Origin: Arachnopeziza araneosa
Lineage: Eukaryota > Ascomycota > Leotiomycetes > Helotiales > Arachnopezizaceae
Assembly: GCA_003988855.1 (NCBI GenBank)
Contig: QYAI01000053.1
Span: forward strand, 93,469-157,468
DNA length: 64,000 bases
Reading direction: 5' to 3'
Notes under the pieces: model-generated
What the model was told of the DNA's origin: nothing
Database searches by the model: none
Seen by the model: the letters and a program-made list of their open reading frames with translations, nothing else
Shown: positions 45,845-57,048 of the stretch, piece by piece
How positions within the stretch are numbered: position 1 is the stretch's first letter
Layout: each line of letters begins with the position of its first letter
Position numbers and translations under genes: made by a program

Positions 45845-46838
45845 TGAGAATGGGTCGAGAGGTTGGGTTGGGTATGGGCGGCGTCGGTTAGAGCGAATAG
45901 AATAGGAGGAGTTCGGCTCTCGCCGCCATCTAGCGATACCATCGAAACACATCTTCAACTTCAGGCGTGAGCTTGGGTCTTGGTTATAGACGAGGAAGAC
46001 TCTATCGCCGTGTCATGTTTTAAAGAAATGAGACATCACCATCATAGATTCAATCTAAGCTCGAGCTCAAGCTCAAAATTGTTCCCTCATCCACTTACTC
46101 ATCCATTCAAACGCGTCCATCCCAAATCGACCCACCAACATCCAAACTCCCTCGTAGAACCAGTGAAGCAAGACCACAACCACCAACCACCAACCACCAT
46201 AATCCCACCCCTCCCTCATCTGCATCTCGACCTGGGGAGTTGTGAACGTGTTGGTTCGCCCGAGTCGAGTCGAGTACCTGGGTTGGCTTGCTTTCCGGAC
46301 TGGGTCGAGGTGGCGTTTCTTGGGGAGAGGCTCGTTGAGCTTGGCGAGGGTGATGGGGGGTTGGGTTGCGTGGGAGGAGGGGGTGAGCCTCATAAGGCAG
46401 CGAGCGAGCGAGGGGGGCGCTGGGACTGAGAGGAGTTTTTGAACCCTTTGATGATACGGACTTGTTGACACCGGTGATTAACTCCCTCTTTCGGATCTTG
46501 GAAAGAGCTAGCGAAGCAACTGATCTCGTTGAAGATGGCCAAAAACAGTAGAAATTTTTGGGTTGAGAATGGATTGATTACAACAGTACAAGATAGGTAC
46601 ACAATAACACGAGTAGATTAAAGCCGTCACACATGACATTCAACAACAGACACGCAGACTTGCTGCCTTATCCACCCGATTCCGAAACGCCTCGCGAGAG
46701 AACTAGTGATAAACTACCTGACTATATTCCAGGTGATGGGGGTATCCTTTCTTTCTATCTACTGGTCTTCTCTTCCATATTATACAACGATAGCAATAAT
46801 AAAAACAATATGGGGGATGATGATGATGCAGGGTGCGG
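45845..46838. other. Convergent intergenic region
   Basis: It lies between the 3' ends of the permease gene (plus) and the ERF4-like gene (minus). Frames of 130-150 codons on both strands at 45980-46471 overlap each other, lack motifs and are low-complexity (His/Pro/Ser). I do not call them genes. Confidence 0.4.
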
Positions 46839-48653
46839 TCACTGGGAGGGTCTTGATCCCGCAGTTCCCGTCCTTTCTTCTGGTGGTATGGATGTTGGGT
46901 AGGAGATCTCCGGGTCTGGGACTTGAATGTCGAGCTAAGTGTTGGTTAGTATCGTGTTGTAACGAAATATAAGAGAAGGCGAGATGAGCAGTGGGGTTAG
47001 GAACAGAACTCACATTCATGTACCCCGTCCTTCTTAGTGGCACTACTTTTGGCGCCAATTCCGCTGCGATATCCTTATCTAGCATCTTCACCTCCATCCC
47101 TCTATTCCACTCCTCTATGTAGGCCTCCACCTTTGCCAATCTACCCTTTACAGCTGCCAACCCAACATCATCCCAGAGCCACCCAGTCAACAATCCCAAT
47201 ACTCCATCTACCAGATTCCTCACTCCCCATGGATTAAACGCCGGTATGAGCTCTCTATTTACCGTCTCAACCAAGATTCTAAATTCCGCCTCGGAAACCC
47301 CAGCAGGATCCAAGATCTCTGGATATAGATTGGAGAAGGTTGGCGCTAGGTCTCCCTCCACCATCCAATCTCGGCGGATGCGAATGATCCGCGTGGTTCG
47401 GTAGAGAGGCGAAGAGAGCGGGACGTGAGGGTTCATGTGTGGGAAGCAAGGATGCTGAGGACCCCATTCTTCGGCGGGGTCTTGGGGTGGGCCATCGGAG
47501 CCGATGATGGATGTTCTGGTACTCGAGGTGAGAGCGGGACCGATTCCTGAGCGGAGAGAGGTATGCGAGTGATTGTGTGCCAAGGGAGAGAGGTTGCCCG
47601 CGAGATAAGAGGGGGATTGCGGGTCAGGGCCGCGCTCGAGATCCATATCGGTGTTGAGAGAAGAGAGGCTTTTGCCGCCTGATGCAATACCTGAGATGTC
47701 GTGGTGAGGATCAGGAGGATGTTTGTTCTCCTTCTCCTTCTCCGTGGGAGGATTGGGAGACTCAACAGCTCGTCCTTTCCCTTTCCGGTCCACAGTCACA
47801 GTCACGGGCGAGGTAGGTGTTACCTCTCCACTTCCAGCTTTCAATGCGCCCGGTAGACTCACACTTCGACTTCCTCCACTGCTCCGTTCTACTTGTAGAC
47901 TCGCTCTCGTACTCCCACTATGTCGTGCCTGTCTCTGTTCCGGCAGTGTCAAGAGCGGATACTCCCCTCCTTGTCCTTGGCCTCGATTTGCATTCAGCAG
48001 TCCCGGGTGTTCGAGCGGGACAATCTGCGCGCTGTCTTCTGTCTTCTTGTTGACTGCCTTGGGCGGTCCCCGTGGCGTTGAATTACTCGGATTCCACAAA
48101 CTTCCCGGATTGGCGCCGCTGGGTCGCCGCGGTCTCCCTCCTCGATTCTTGAAGGGCGAAGCCCCTCCACCCCCAATCAAAGCGTTGCGCAGACTCCAGC
48201 GCGTAGGGGTCGTCAATCGTAAGTCGGGCTGCGGACTTGCGATCGGAACTGGGCTGGGATGGGGATAGGGGGGTTGGAAGGAGGGTGAGGCTATCCGAGG
48301 GTTTATGGTGGATAATGGATTCGCAGGTCGAGCAGATGATGGATCTGCGTGTGACGCCGTTGAAGCGGTGCCTTCACGGCGAGGTTTGTGGGGTTGTTGT
48401 GGGAGAGAAATGGTGACTGGCGGTGGTGGATTGGGAAGTGTTGGTGGTTGTCGCGATTCTCGTTTGAGCCCCTAACAATTTGATGCGGAAGCTGGGGATC
48501 TGTGTGGGTGCCTGAGATTTCTGAATTCAGGTACGGCATCATCATGCTCTCATAGCAGCGTGAGAGGACTACCTGCAGTACAAGATCATAAAGGCACAAC
48601 AAACTCGAGCCGGAGAGGAGCAGAACAAGTAACCTGCCGTGGTCGCTATGCAT
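46839..48653 (-). CDS. Erf4 / Golgin-A7 family subunit of Ras palmitoyltransferase
   Basis: Supported exons on the minus strand are 47014-48471 and 46839-46934 (intron 79 nt, TACTAAC branch, CTTAG). A probable first exon at 48573-48653 (27 codons, intron 101 nt) fits in phase and supplies the ATG; total 544 aa. The ERF4 domain (PF10256) lies at about residues 385-480: RIIRIRRDWMVEGDLAPTFS, YPEILDPAGVSEAEFRILVE, VNRELIPAFNPWGVRNLVDG, VLGLLTGWLWDDVGLAAVKG and VEAYIEEWN. Erf4 pairs with the DHHC enzyme Erf2 at the ER to palmitoylate Ras. The first 380 residues are Pro/Ser-rich and disordered. The first exon encodes a surprisingly hydrophobic MHSDHGRLLVLLLSGSSLLC, so the start is the least certain part. 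The Erf2 partner is not in the window. Confidence 0.85.
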
Positions 48654-49802
48654 ATATACACTTCTCCCTCTCTCCCTCTCTCTCTCTCTCTCACAACCAA
48701 CCAGGGCCATCTCCCTCCTCTTCCTTGCCTCTTCCGCGCTCCTATCCTGTCCCAATATCCAACCCCGAAGATCGAAACGCAACGCCTCTTCCTACGAAGC
48801 ATCGCTCAGGCACTCGTATACCACCGAGTCGATCCCATTTCAGCTACAACCGCCTTGTCCCGAACTTCCCATTAGCCCTCTATGGATCGCCACAAGCGAA
48901 CATCAGCCACCACCTTCCTATCACAATCCTCCGCCCTGCCTTCTCTCGCCTTGGGGACTCTCTTATCCTGAGCCATGACCGTCAGAGCGCAAAACAAAGC
49001 GGCCATGCTGACTCTGCGGCTCTCGTCTGGTCAATCAGGCTTCGGATCGGCTTTTGTTTTTGATACCTATTGTTTTTGCGCCACTTGCGCCGTCTGTCTG
49101 GCAGCCCCCAATACTTTCTTCTCTTCTCAATTTTCTTTTCTCTTTGTCACTCAGCCAACGACATCTCATAAGGCTTAGATGGCCCTACCACGCTTGCTCG
49201 TTGGCTTTACTCACATCTCAGCCTGCGAGAGAGTGCGGTATGATTTGGGACTCGTCTCCGCTCCCGAAAATGAAAATATTGGTCCTACCCCAGCCCTGCT
49301 GCCCAGCCTACCTTGTTTTCCCGCCGCTAGAAGCTCCATGGAAGCATGGAAAGCCAGGCACGGGAAGCAGCATTGAATGCGGAGATGGGTGCGAGCAATA
49401 ATTTCCGAGTCAATAACAATGCCTCACAAGATTGCCGGTGATCATGATACGTCACCAGCTCTATCAGACTGACTATCACGCCAACGAGCGCCTTGCTTGA
49501 GTACAAGGTGTGTATTGTTCGGACCATGAATCTCTGTACAAAACGGCAACGGTACGATCATCAGATACTCATATACCTTGACCAAGCAGATAACCATCCA
49601 ACTCCACAATCAAGCAACCCCCAGATTTTATCTTGCCGTTGCTTTTCGGTGTGATAGTCGAGCAAAATCCCTTCCCTGAAACAAGCAACCTCCCTCTTCT
49701 GATCTTAATCCTATCAATTCGTCATTAATGCCATCAGAACGTATTTATCAAACTTCATCTCCATTGTTATATTCCGCATTATTTCAACCCCCTCTAGATC
49801 CC
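48654..49802. other. Intergenic region between the ERF4-like and histidine kinase genes
   Basis: Both flanking genes are on the minus strand, so this contains the ERF4-like promoter (left) and the histidine-kinase 3' end (right). A C/T tract (TCTCCC then (CT)n) spans 48661-48692, just upstream of the probable ERF4-like start codon. No gene is supported. Confidence 0.45.
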
Positions 49803-52800
49803 TCAACCAGCAAAAACACCCCTTCCTTCCCTCCCTAAATCATCCAACATCCCCCGCAAAGCCTTCATCGGTACTGGTTTCGTCAAGAATAGATCCACCC
49901 CACTACTGAATGCCTCCTGTCTCGTTGTCGCGTTTGCTGCGCCGGTAAGGGCGATCAACGCTACCGGCGCGAGGTTGTTATCTTTTTCGAATCGGCGAAT
50001 GTGCCGCGTGGATTCGATACCGGACATGACTGGCATGGATATATCTGTATCTCGTCAGCACATGGAAAGGGAACGGGAAAGTGAGTAAATACCCATGAAG
50101 ATAACATCGAATTTCCCTAGACATTCTTTATACGTATTGAGCGCTTCGAGCCCATTCATCGCAGTCGCATGATCCAGCTTCAATTTCCGCATTGTGGCTA
50201 TCAGGAGTTTAAGATTGATCTCATTGTCCTCTACTAAAAGGACTCGCATGCCTGCTTTCTCTTCTTCCTTCTTTTCAACGGCAGCGGGAAGATCTGCTGG
50301 AGGAGTCGTTGTAGTTGGTGAGAGCTGTGGAGTGGGCACGAAAGGAGGTTTGGCAGCAACACCTTCATTTGGTGGGGATGAAGTTGGTACCTGGAGAGGC
50401 GGTACTTTGAGACGTTCGCTTGGATGAGTCCATAATGAAGGTCGAGGTTTTGATGACGGAGGAGTAGTAACTTCAAATTTAGGCTGAAAGGAAGCAAAAT
50501 CTTGAGTTTCTGATGTTGGCGACAAACTTCCTAGTCCTGCAGGAGTTGGTGGTTGAGATTCCGAAGGTGCTCTGCTATGTGTAGCGCGTCCTTGGTGAAT
50601 CTCTCCTTCAGGACGACAGAAAGCTTGATGGAGGACCTTTGCCCACTTATGTGGGCCACATGGTTGGTGGAGATAAAATATTCGGAAATGCTCATGGGCA
50701 TCCGCTTCTGGGCCGGAATGATACCTGTTTGTCAAGATAATCGCAGTCCGTTTCTCTTCTCCGTGACCGTGCCCATGCTCCTCGAGAACATCCAAAAGGC
50801 TCTTCTCGCCCAGCCCAGCTTCCATTATCACTATGATATCTGGTGGGCTTACTGTAGTGGCATCGATGCCGTACCAATCCTTCAGAGTCTCCTTCGTGGT
50901 TTCTTTGAGCAACATGGCTGCTTCAGCTTCTCTGTCCAAGATTCCAGTAGGTTCTTCCTTCAGATCTGGGTATCGATCAAATCCAACCAACCCGACGCGT
51001 TTCCCAGTACAAGCATCACGAACGTCCTGTACTGTCTTCCTCTCCTCAACTTTCTTGAGTGCTAGACTCTGTACCAACGGTATTTTCACGGTGGCTTCCG
51101 TTCCAGTCCCTGCCTCGCTCGTGAAACTGATTTTGCCTCCCATCTCCTGCACAATAGCTTTGACGATTGAAAGACCAAGACCTGCTCCCGCGGAGACATT
51201 GTCTTCTTGAGAAAACGGCTTGAATAGTTGATGCTTCAAAAATTCTTGATGAATTCCCTTTCCGGAATCTTTGACTTTCAGCACGAGGTTCGAGTGTGGC
51301 TTCTTCTTTGGGTGGTTGGATTCATCCTCGACCTCTAGACTGACCGTCACGAAACCAGCTCCAGTATACTTCATCGAATTGCTGAAGAGGTTCATCAAAA
51401 CCCTCCTCCAAGCACCCTTGTCAATCTCAAACGTCCAGTTCTCTCTCCAAGGAATATTCACAATAACTGAAACTGGCATTTCGACCTCTCCATTTGAGTT
51501 GTGCCGTTTATGTTCTCCAGGTTTACTAAACGCCTTCTTCGAAACCTTTTGACCAGCATATATGGATTCAATCACTTCTTCAGAAGCCACACAAAGGTCA
51601 GCCTTTTCAATACTCTCATCGACACTCTCTCGTCTCTCTTTATTCTTCCTTAGTCTCTTGGGTATTCTCTTCCTATTTTTGCTTCTTCTATTAACTTTCG
51701 AAAAATCAAGAACGTGATTAATCGTATCAAGTAACACCTTCCCAGAAGCATGGATATTATCTACCATATCCGTTTGCTGTTCGGTCATCTCTGTCTCTTG
51801 CAGGAACTCTACTGATGCTAGAACACCGTGAAGAGGAGAACGTAATTCGTGGGAAATACTAGAGATGAAATCTGTCTTCATTTTTGACAGTGCCTGGGCA
51901 GACAGTCTTGAAATTTCAGCCATAGTAGAGTTCCCAAAGGCAGCTAGATATGTAATATCCTCAACCGGACAGAGAGTACGAGCTGTGTTTGTAGACCAGA
52001 TGAGCGAACCCGAATACCAACGTTCCCGATTTTGATCCCAGAGTGGGTACCAGAAGACGGATCGTGCGCTAGGGAGGATGGAAAGAATTGCAGCTGCCTC
52101 TTGTTCGCGAGAGATACGCTTGCGCGCAGAGATCTCGGGGTTTGGCTCCAACTTTGGTTGAGCATCTTCTAAATTGGCTGATGGGGTATTGTCTGATTCG
52201 CTAGATGAGACTACACCATCTTCATCGAAGTTAAAGACTTTTCCATGTGGGTATCGCTTTAATAGTCTCCGTAGAATAGCCTCTGGAAATCTCTGATGTT
52301 CTTCTGATACGCGATGTCCGTGAAGACTGGACCGTCGACGAGTGCTGTAGCCCAAAACGTTGCAATATTGCACCGATTCTTCAATATGGCCCATCTTCTT
52401 GGCTTCAACATCGGTATCTGAGGACTTTCTTGTGATATCATCCTCGCTTGTCCCATTAGTGTTTTCAACGTGAAAAGCTCCCGGTGCTTTCTCTTCCATG
52501 ACATTCTTGTCCGAGCTCCCACCAAACGACCCTACACTAGCGTCAAGGTATAGAACACCTTCTACTCCAATTGCCTCTCGGATGAGGTTACTTGCTCTTG
52601 CGAAAACTGCTTTGATATCTCCATTCAATACCGCATTCTGTAATTCATGGGAGTTTTCTTGCTGTGCCGGCTCGGGCGGAAGGTCAAAGGAAACGGATGG
52701 ATGCTTCTCTGGATCTGGTGTTGGCTCCGTGAGCGTTTCGTCGAAGGTGGTTACCGAACTATTTCGGTCATGCCATGATCGTGAGGCAAAGGTTAAAGGG

Positions 52801-53877
52801 GTGGTGGCATCTGAAACAGTGAGGAAGGTATCCCTATTTTGCAACGTCGGCCTTGTATCCAAATGTTCTGTACCTATCTGTGAGGGCGTAGAAGACCGCG
52901 GTTCGGTCCCGTTTTGCGAAGGGGAAGTCGATGATGCAGGTGAAGTTGCGATCGAAGCTCTATACTCGCCATTCTGTAAACCGTGCAATCCATTTCTCGA
53001 GAAGTAATCCACAGTCTCTTGCACACCAAATTCCATATCTGCTTGATGCTCCAGTGGCGTGGTTTGCTTCGACCTCTTCTTAACATTCGCCTGTTGGAAT
53101 TTGTGGCCTCTTTCTAACCACCAGTCTCTCAACGAACTTTTCCCTTCGATGAATAGCCCAATGGCTTTGACCATCCTCTCCGACCGGTATTGTACTTTCT
53201 TCAGTCTTCCCGCCTCGAGGTAATCTGTCACCGTTGTAGCCATATCGAGCAGGAAGTGCTTCTCACTCTCATCCAAAGGTGTGCGAACCTTATCATCTAT
53301 AACGATATATGACCCAATGATCATCCCATGCAGTGAGCTTCTGAGAGGCACACAAGCCATAGCTGTTATGTGGGGTTCTTCAATCACCCTCTTCTTGTTC
53401 TTGAACCTCTCATCCTTTGTCAGATCCCCACAACAGAACATTGGAGGACTATTCTTCGGATCAGAAAATATCGCCATGATACTATCACCCATAGAGTCCT
53501 CCTCCTTCTTCTTCGCTCCTACCCCAATCCATAGCTTATCGTCTTCATTGTCATCCTCCTGCAAGCTCAGAACTTGCCCCGACTCTGCGAGGATGTACTC
53601 TGTATCGGCCGTCGAGAGGAGGATAAGACCGCGTCTACAATTCAATCGCAGGGCTCCCAATTGTGCGAAAGCCGTGAGACAAGGATCGCTAGAGGATTTC
53701 TTGACATTGTTCTGGTCGTTCAACGTATGAAAGTCCGTGGGCTGATAGTACCTGTGACACCAAGTCAGAGGCTATAAGTGGGGCAGACAAGATGAATATT
53801 AATCTCGATCCTTCAACCTACCTGAAAATTTCGCGTTCCCTGGCGGTAGACGTGGAGCTGCTGAACCTGCAAGACAT
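49803..53877 (-). CDS. Hybrid sensor histidine kinase with GAF-like, HisKA, HATPase and receiver domains, 1318 aa
   Basis: Three exons on the minus strand: 53822-53877, 50093-53751 and 49803-50044 (introns 70 and 48 nt). The start MSCRFSSSTSTARER and the following EIFRYYQPTD match fungal hybrid kinases. A GAF-like sensor region spans about 65-230 (LILLSTADTEYILAESGQVL, ACVPLRSSLHGMIIGSYIVI). The phospho-acceptor His lies in FISSISHELRSPLHGVLASV (about 653), followed by N box NLFSNSMKYTGAG (about 805), G1 KDSGKGI and G2 GAGLGLSIVKA. The receiver contains VLLVEDNEINLKLL, phospho-Asp in VIFMDISMPVMSG (about 1239; the intron splits this Asp codon), Thr in IALTGAA and Lys in FLTKPVP. All catalytic residues are present. 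No TM segment is seen, so it is probably cytosolic, passing phosphate to an HPt protein. The signal is unknown. Confidence 0.95.
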
Positions 53878-54529
53878 CTTCACAAGGATTGGGCAGTCAG
53901 AATAAGAAAATCATGATACGGTGCGGCGGGCAGGCAGCGACGCCAGAAACAAGGAAAGGAATGTAATCCGATCTCCGCGTGATGGGATCAAGGTTGGAGT
54001 GGCAGAGAGAGAAAGGATCTGTGAGATGATGAAAGCAGGTGGTGCTGGACTTCAGCGTGAGCATGAAAGGTTCCGCGCAGGCCGAGATCTACGCTCCTCC
54101 TGCAGCGCTTTGCTGTGCAGTGCTTTGCTGATACGAATTGTCGGCTGTGCATGTGAGGTGCTGATTAAGTTTCAGATCCAGAGGATGACTAGGCCCTAGC
54201 CGCGATAACAAAGCAAAAATCAACAACTTGACCTTTATCTTTTTCTTTCGCAATTGAGGCTTTCTGGACCCTGAAAATCATTCCGGGATATTGTTTTCAG
54301 GCGTCGCTGGACCTGGGCTTAGTCTTGGAAGCACAAAACTTGGAAGGTGTGTTACGTCCAACCCGAAACTCTCCCGTCCTGCCACCAGGTGAAAAACGCG
54401 ATTCTGCATTAGGAAACGCCCCATGCGGCCGCTAGCGCATTGCTTTGCCCTTTCAGCCCCGCACTCTCACCTTCTTTACCTTCTTTCAATAATCTCGACA
54501 ACCTCAACCTCGACACCATCTCCGAAACA
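53878..54529. other. Divergent intergenic region between the histidine kinase and the HNH relic
   Basis: Both neighbours start here and run outward, so both promoters should be within these 650 bp. A small TGCAGCGCTTTGCTGTGCAG-like duplicated motif occurs near 54111-54130. No gene is seen. Confidence 0.4.
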
Positions 54530-55761
54530 ATGGAAGACATCGACATCGACCTCAACGTCGATACCATCTCTGAATCAATAGAAGACTTCAACCAACCGAG
54601 TCCGGAACGAATCGACCTGCTCAAGCGCCTACAAGAAGCGATAGGCGATGTACCACCACACTTTTGGGCTGCCTGCCAAGTCTGCGACCTCGGGGCACTT
54701 GAAAAATTGATCCAGGTTGCTCGCATTTCCCCAGAAATAGTTCATTCTCTTGCTGCACAGGCTTACGGAATGGTACTGCACTGTAAGTGGAATAGATGGT
54801 CTGATTCTTTTCTTTATAGCTAATGTTGTATGGGGACTCAGAGTCTTCAAGGGACATCACGTAATACAACACCGATAAAATCGGACTTGAGCTCATCTTC
54901 TGCTAGTTCCCCGCTTGCTAAGAAGCAAAAGACTACCGATTCACCTGCTAGCTCACTAGCTACAATGTTGGTAAACTTAAAATACATGATATTTTACTCT
55001 TTGAAGCTTATATATTATAGGCTAGAGAACGAGACGGCGATCATTGTGTTCTTACTCGCGAATCAAATAATCAAGTAGTACATATCTATCTATTTTGCCG
55101 GCTAAAGAGTTCGGAAGAGGATATCTTTGGGGCGCGGCATATCTTTTGGGTTTACTTGAAGAACTTTTGGCCCAAGGAGAAAGTTGCTGCTTGGGAAACA
55201 AAACTATTTCCAAGAGGCCTATGTAAAGCGGGAGACGAAAGAGTTGATAACCTCATAACATTATCGAGCCTGGCACATAACGATTGGAACCGAGGAGCAT
55301 TTGCCTTGAAGCCAATTTCTATTTGCGATAATAACACTACCTTGAAAGTCTAGTTCTTCTGGCAGAAAAAACAAAACGATGTTCAAGCAGCAATGAGTCT
55401 TTTGACTACACTTCTTTCTACTAGGGATCTCGATCATAATGAAGGAGCCTTCTCCAATCTTACCAGTCTATTTGATGCTAAGGACGGATCTAGAATGAAA
55501 TCCGGCCAAATTTTCGAGCTCAAAACCGACGATCCAATAAAGAAACCGCTCCCAAGTTTCAAGCTCCTTGAGCTCCAGTGGTTTCTAGCACGTGTGATAA
55601 GCATGGCTGGTGCTGCCTTTCCGTACGAACTAGGCTAGGGCGACGACTGGGACGACGACGACTCGGTTCCATGTTTAGATTTGGATGATAAAGAAGATAT
55701 ATCTTTTCTGTCTGATCTTAATCTACCAAGCTCTGTAGAATTTCTACGGGAAGTTAACTAA
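54530..55761 (+). pseudogene. Fungal HNH-endonuclease-like protein with two in-frame stops
   Basis: Exons 54530-54772, 54842-54970 and 55021 onward (introns 69 and 50 nt). The N-terminus is acidic (MEDIDIDLNVDTISESIEDF), followed by a helical part and a Ser-rich linker (SSSSASSPLAKKQKTTDSPA). The HNH core then reads RERDGDHCVLTRESNNQVVH, HIYLFC, SLAHNDWNRGAFALKPISI, the pattern of the PF13391 (HNH_2) proteins common in filamentous fungi, whose natural role is unclear. In-frame TAG codons occur at 55351-55353, where relatives have a Gln before FFW, and at 55636-55638 before an Asp-rich tail. The same frame then continues to TAA at 55759-55761. Both stops can arise by a single transition. I call a pseudogene, although ending at the first TAG would still leave the whole HNH core translated. 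Confidence 0.7.
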
Positions 55762-57048
55762 CTTCCTGTAGAGGGTTCCAAGCATCACATGGAGGAAGCG
55801 GAGGGAGAAAGCGATAGCATGGGAGTGACTGTGCATTGATAAAGGGAGATTTTGAGAATTAGAAGGATGCTTCCCTATCTCCTTATTTGCTAAAGAGAGG
55901 CTATGTATCATAGAAGCAACTGAAAATAGCATGTATTATAGAAGCAACTGAAAATAGCAGTCAAATCACCTACGTCTAGAAAATAGTAGTTGTAAGGGTT
56001 CACAATTGCACGGTCAGAACACGTGAATGATAAATCTGTTATTTCAAGGTAAAGCTAAAGAGCAATAAGTGCTCGAAGCTTTCTACATATACCCTTCGTA
56101 TGAGAGGAACAGCTAACATAGTTCTTGTCGTACGGTCTTCTATCGATAGTCTTGTCGATAGTTCTGAAGATCGCTCTGCTGATCTTATCTCTTTCATCGA
56201 AGTCAGCTTCGAGTACTGCCTTAGTTCCTGCCTAGGTCCTGACAACCAGGTCCAACCCGTAACCGTAGCAATACATTACAACTAGTCTATACATATCTAG
56301 TTTACATAAAAGCTTCACGCAACGGCACCGGGACGAAATCAATGTTAAGAAGAAGGCCTATGCGAGTGCGGCCTTCTTGGTTATCTCTTCCTGTAGGCTG
56401 GCTACGGAGAAAAGTTGAATCTGAAGAGGAGAAGAGAAAGAAAGAAAGAAAGGAAGGAAGGAAGGAAGGAAAGGAAAGGAAAGGAAAGGAAAAGAGAGAA
56501 TAAGAGGCTTTGCTTTTAGTTCGAATCGGTTCTAACTCTGCTTTTGAACTTCGTGACTTAGAAACTCGAAGCTTTGCTGTTACATCTCCTCTACTTGAAA
56601 TCGAAGCTTGTTCTTAAGCTTTCTTATTCTTCGAGTTCTCTTCGTACGGATCCTCGTACTGATCCTCGTCCTGATCTCGTACGGATCTGGAAATGAGAAC
56701 GTGACCTCGCACAGCAGATGGTCAGATATGTTAGAACACGACCAGGACGATTTTCATTGCTTATCCACAGATACTTTCTATGCACACATATGTATCCATC
56801 TGGGGATAGCAGATACTATAACGAAACAAGCCTCTACCATCCTCTGAAGCTGGTATCAATCCTATGCCAACCTTAACCATATGCTTTGAACGATCCCTTT
56901 ATAAACCTAGAATGCAACGCTATAGGCATCCGAAGCCAAAGTAACTCCCAGTTCCCCAGGTTCCTTCCTTGCCTTACTGTCCTCCTCTCCCACCGCTATT
57001 AAAAATTAACAAGAATATATGCCTAGAACAAAAAAAGCAGGTCTAGGA
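55762..57048. other. Intergenic, simple-repeat-bearing region
   Basis: No supported gene. Two copies of ATGTATTATAGAAGCAACTG-like sequence occur near 55904-55955. A CTATCGA...TCGATAG inverted repeat lies at about 56140-56161, and a purine tract follows at 56425-56500. The right end is the 3' side of the DUF4203 gene. Confidence 0.45.
56425..56500. repeat. Purine microsatellite (GAAA/GGAA/GGAAA)n
   Basis: A nearly pure A/G run passes from GAAA to GGAA and then GGAAA units on the plus strand. Such polypurine tracts are length-variable and may form unusual DNA structure. Confidence 0.85.

Noticed and set aside
45980..46471. Opposed frames of 130-150 codons between the permease and ERF4-like genes
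   Set aside because: Low complexity, mutual overlap, no motif; the region is a convergent spacer.
47723..48268. Plus-strand frame of 181 codons
   Set aside because: Antisense shadow of the Pro/Ser-rich part of the ERF4-like gene.
56425..56500. Transposon or telomeric signal
   Set aside because: It is a purine microsatellite; no terminal repeats, target-site duplication or transposase frame was found around it.
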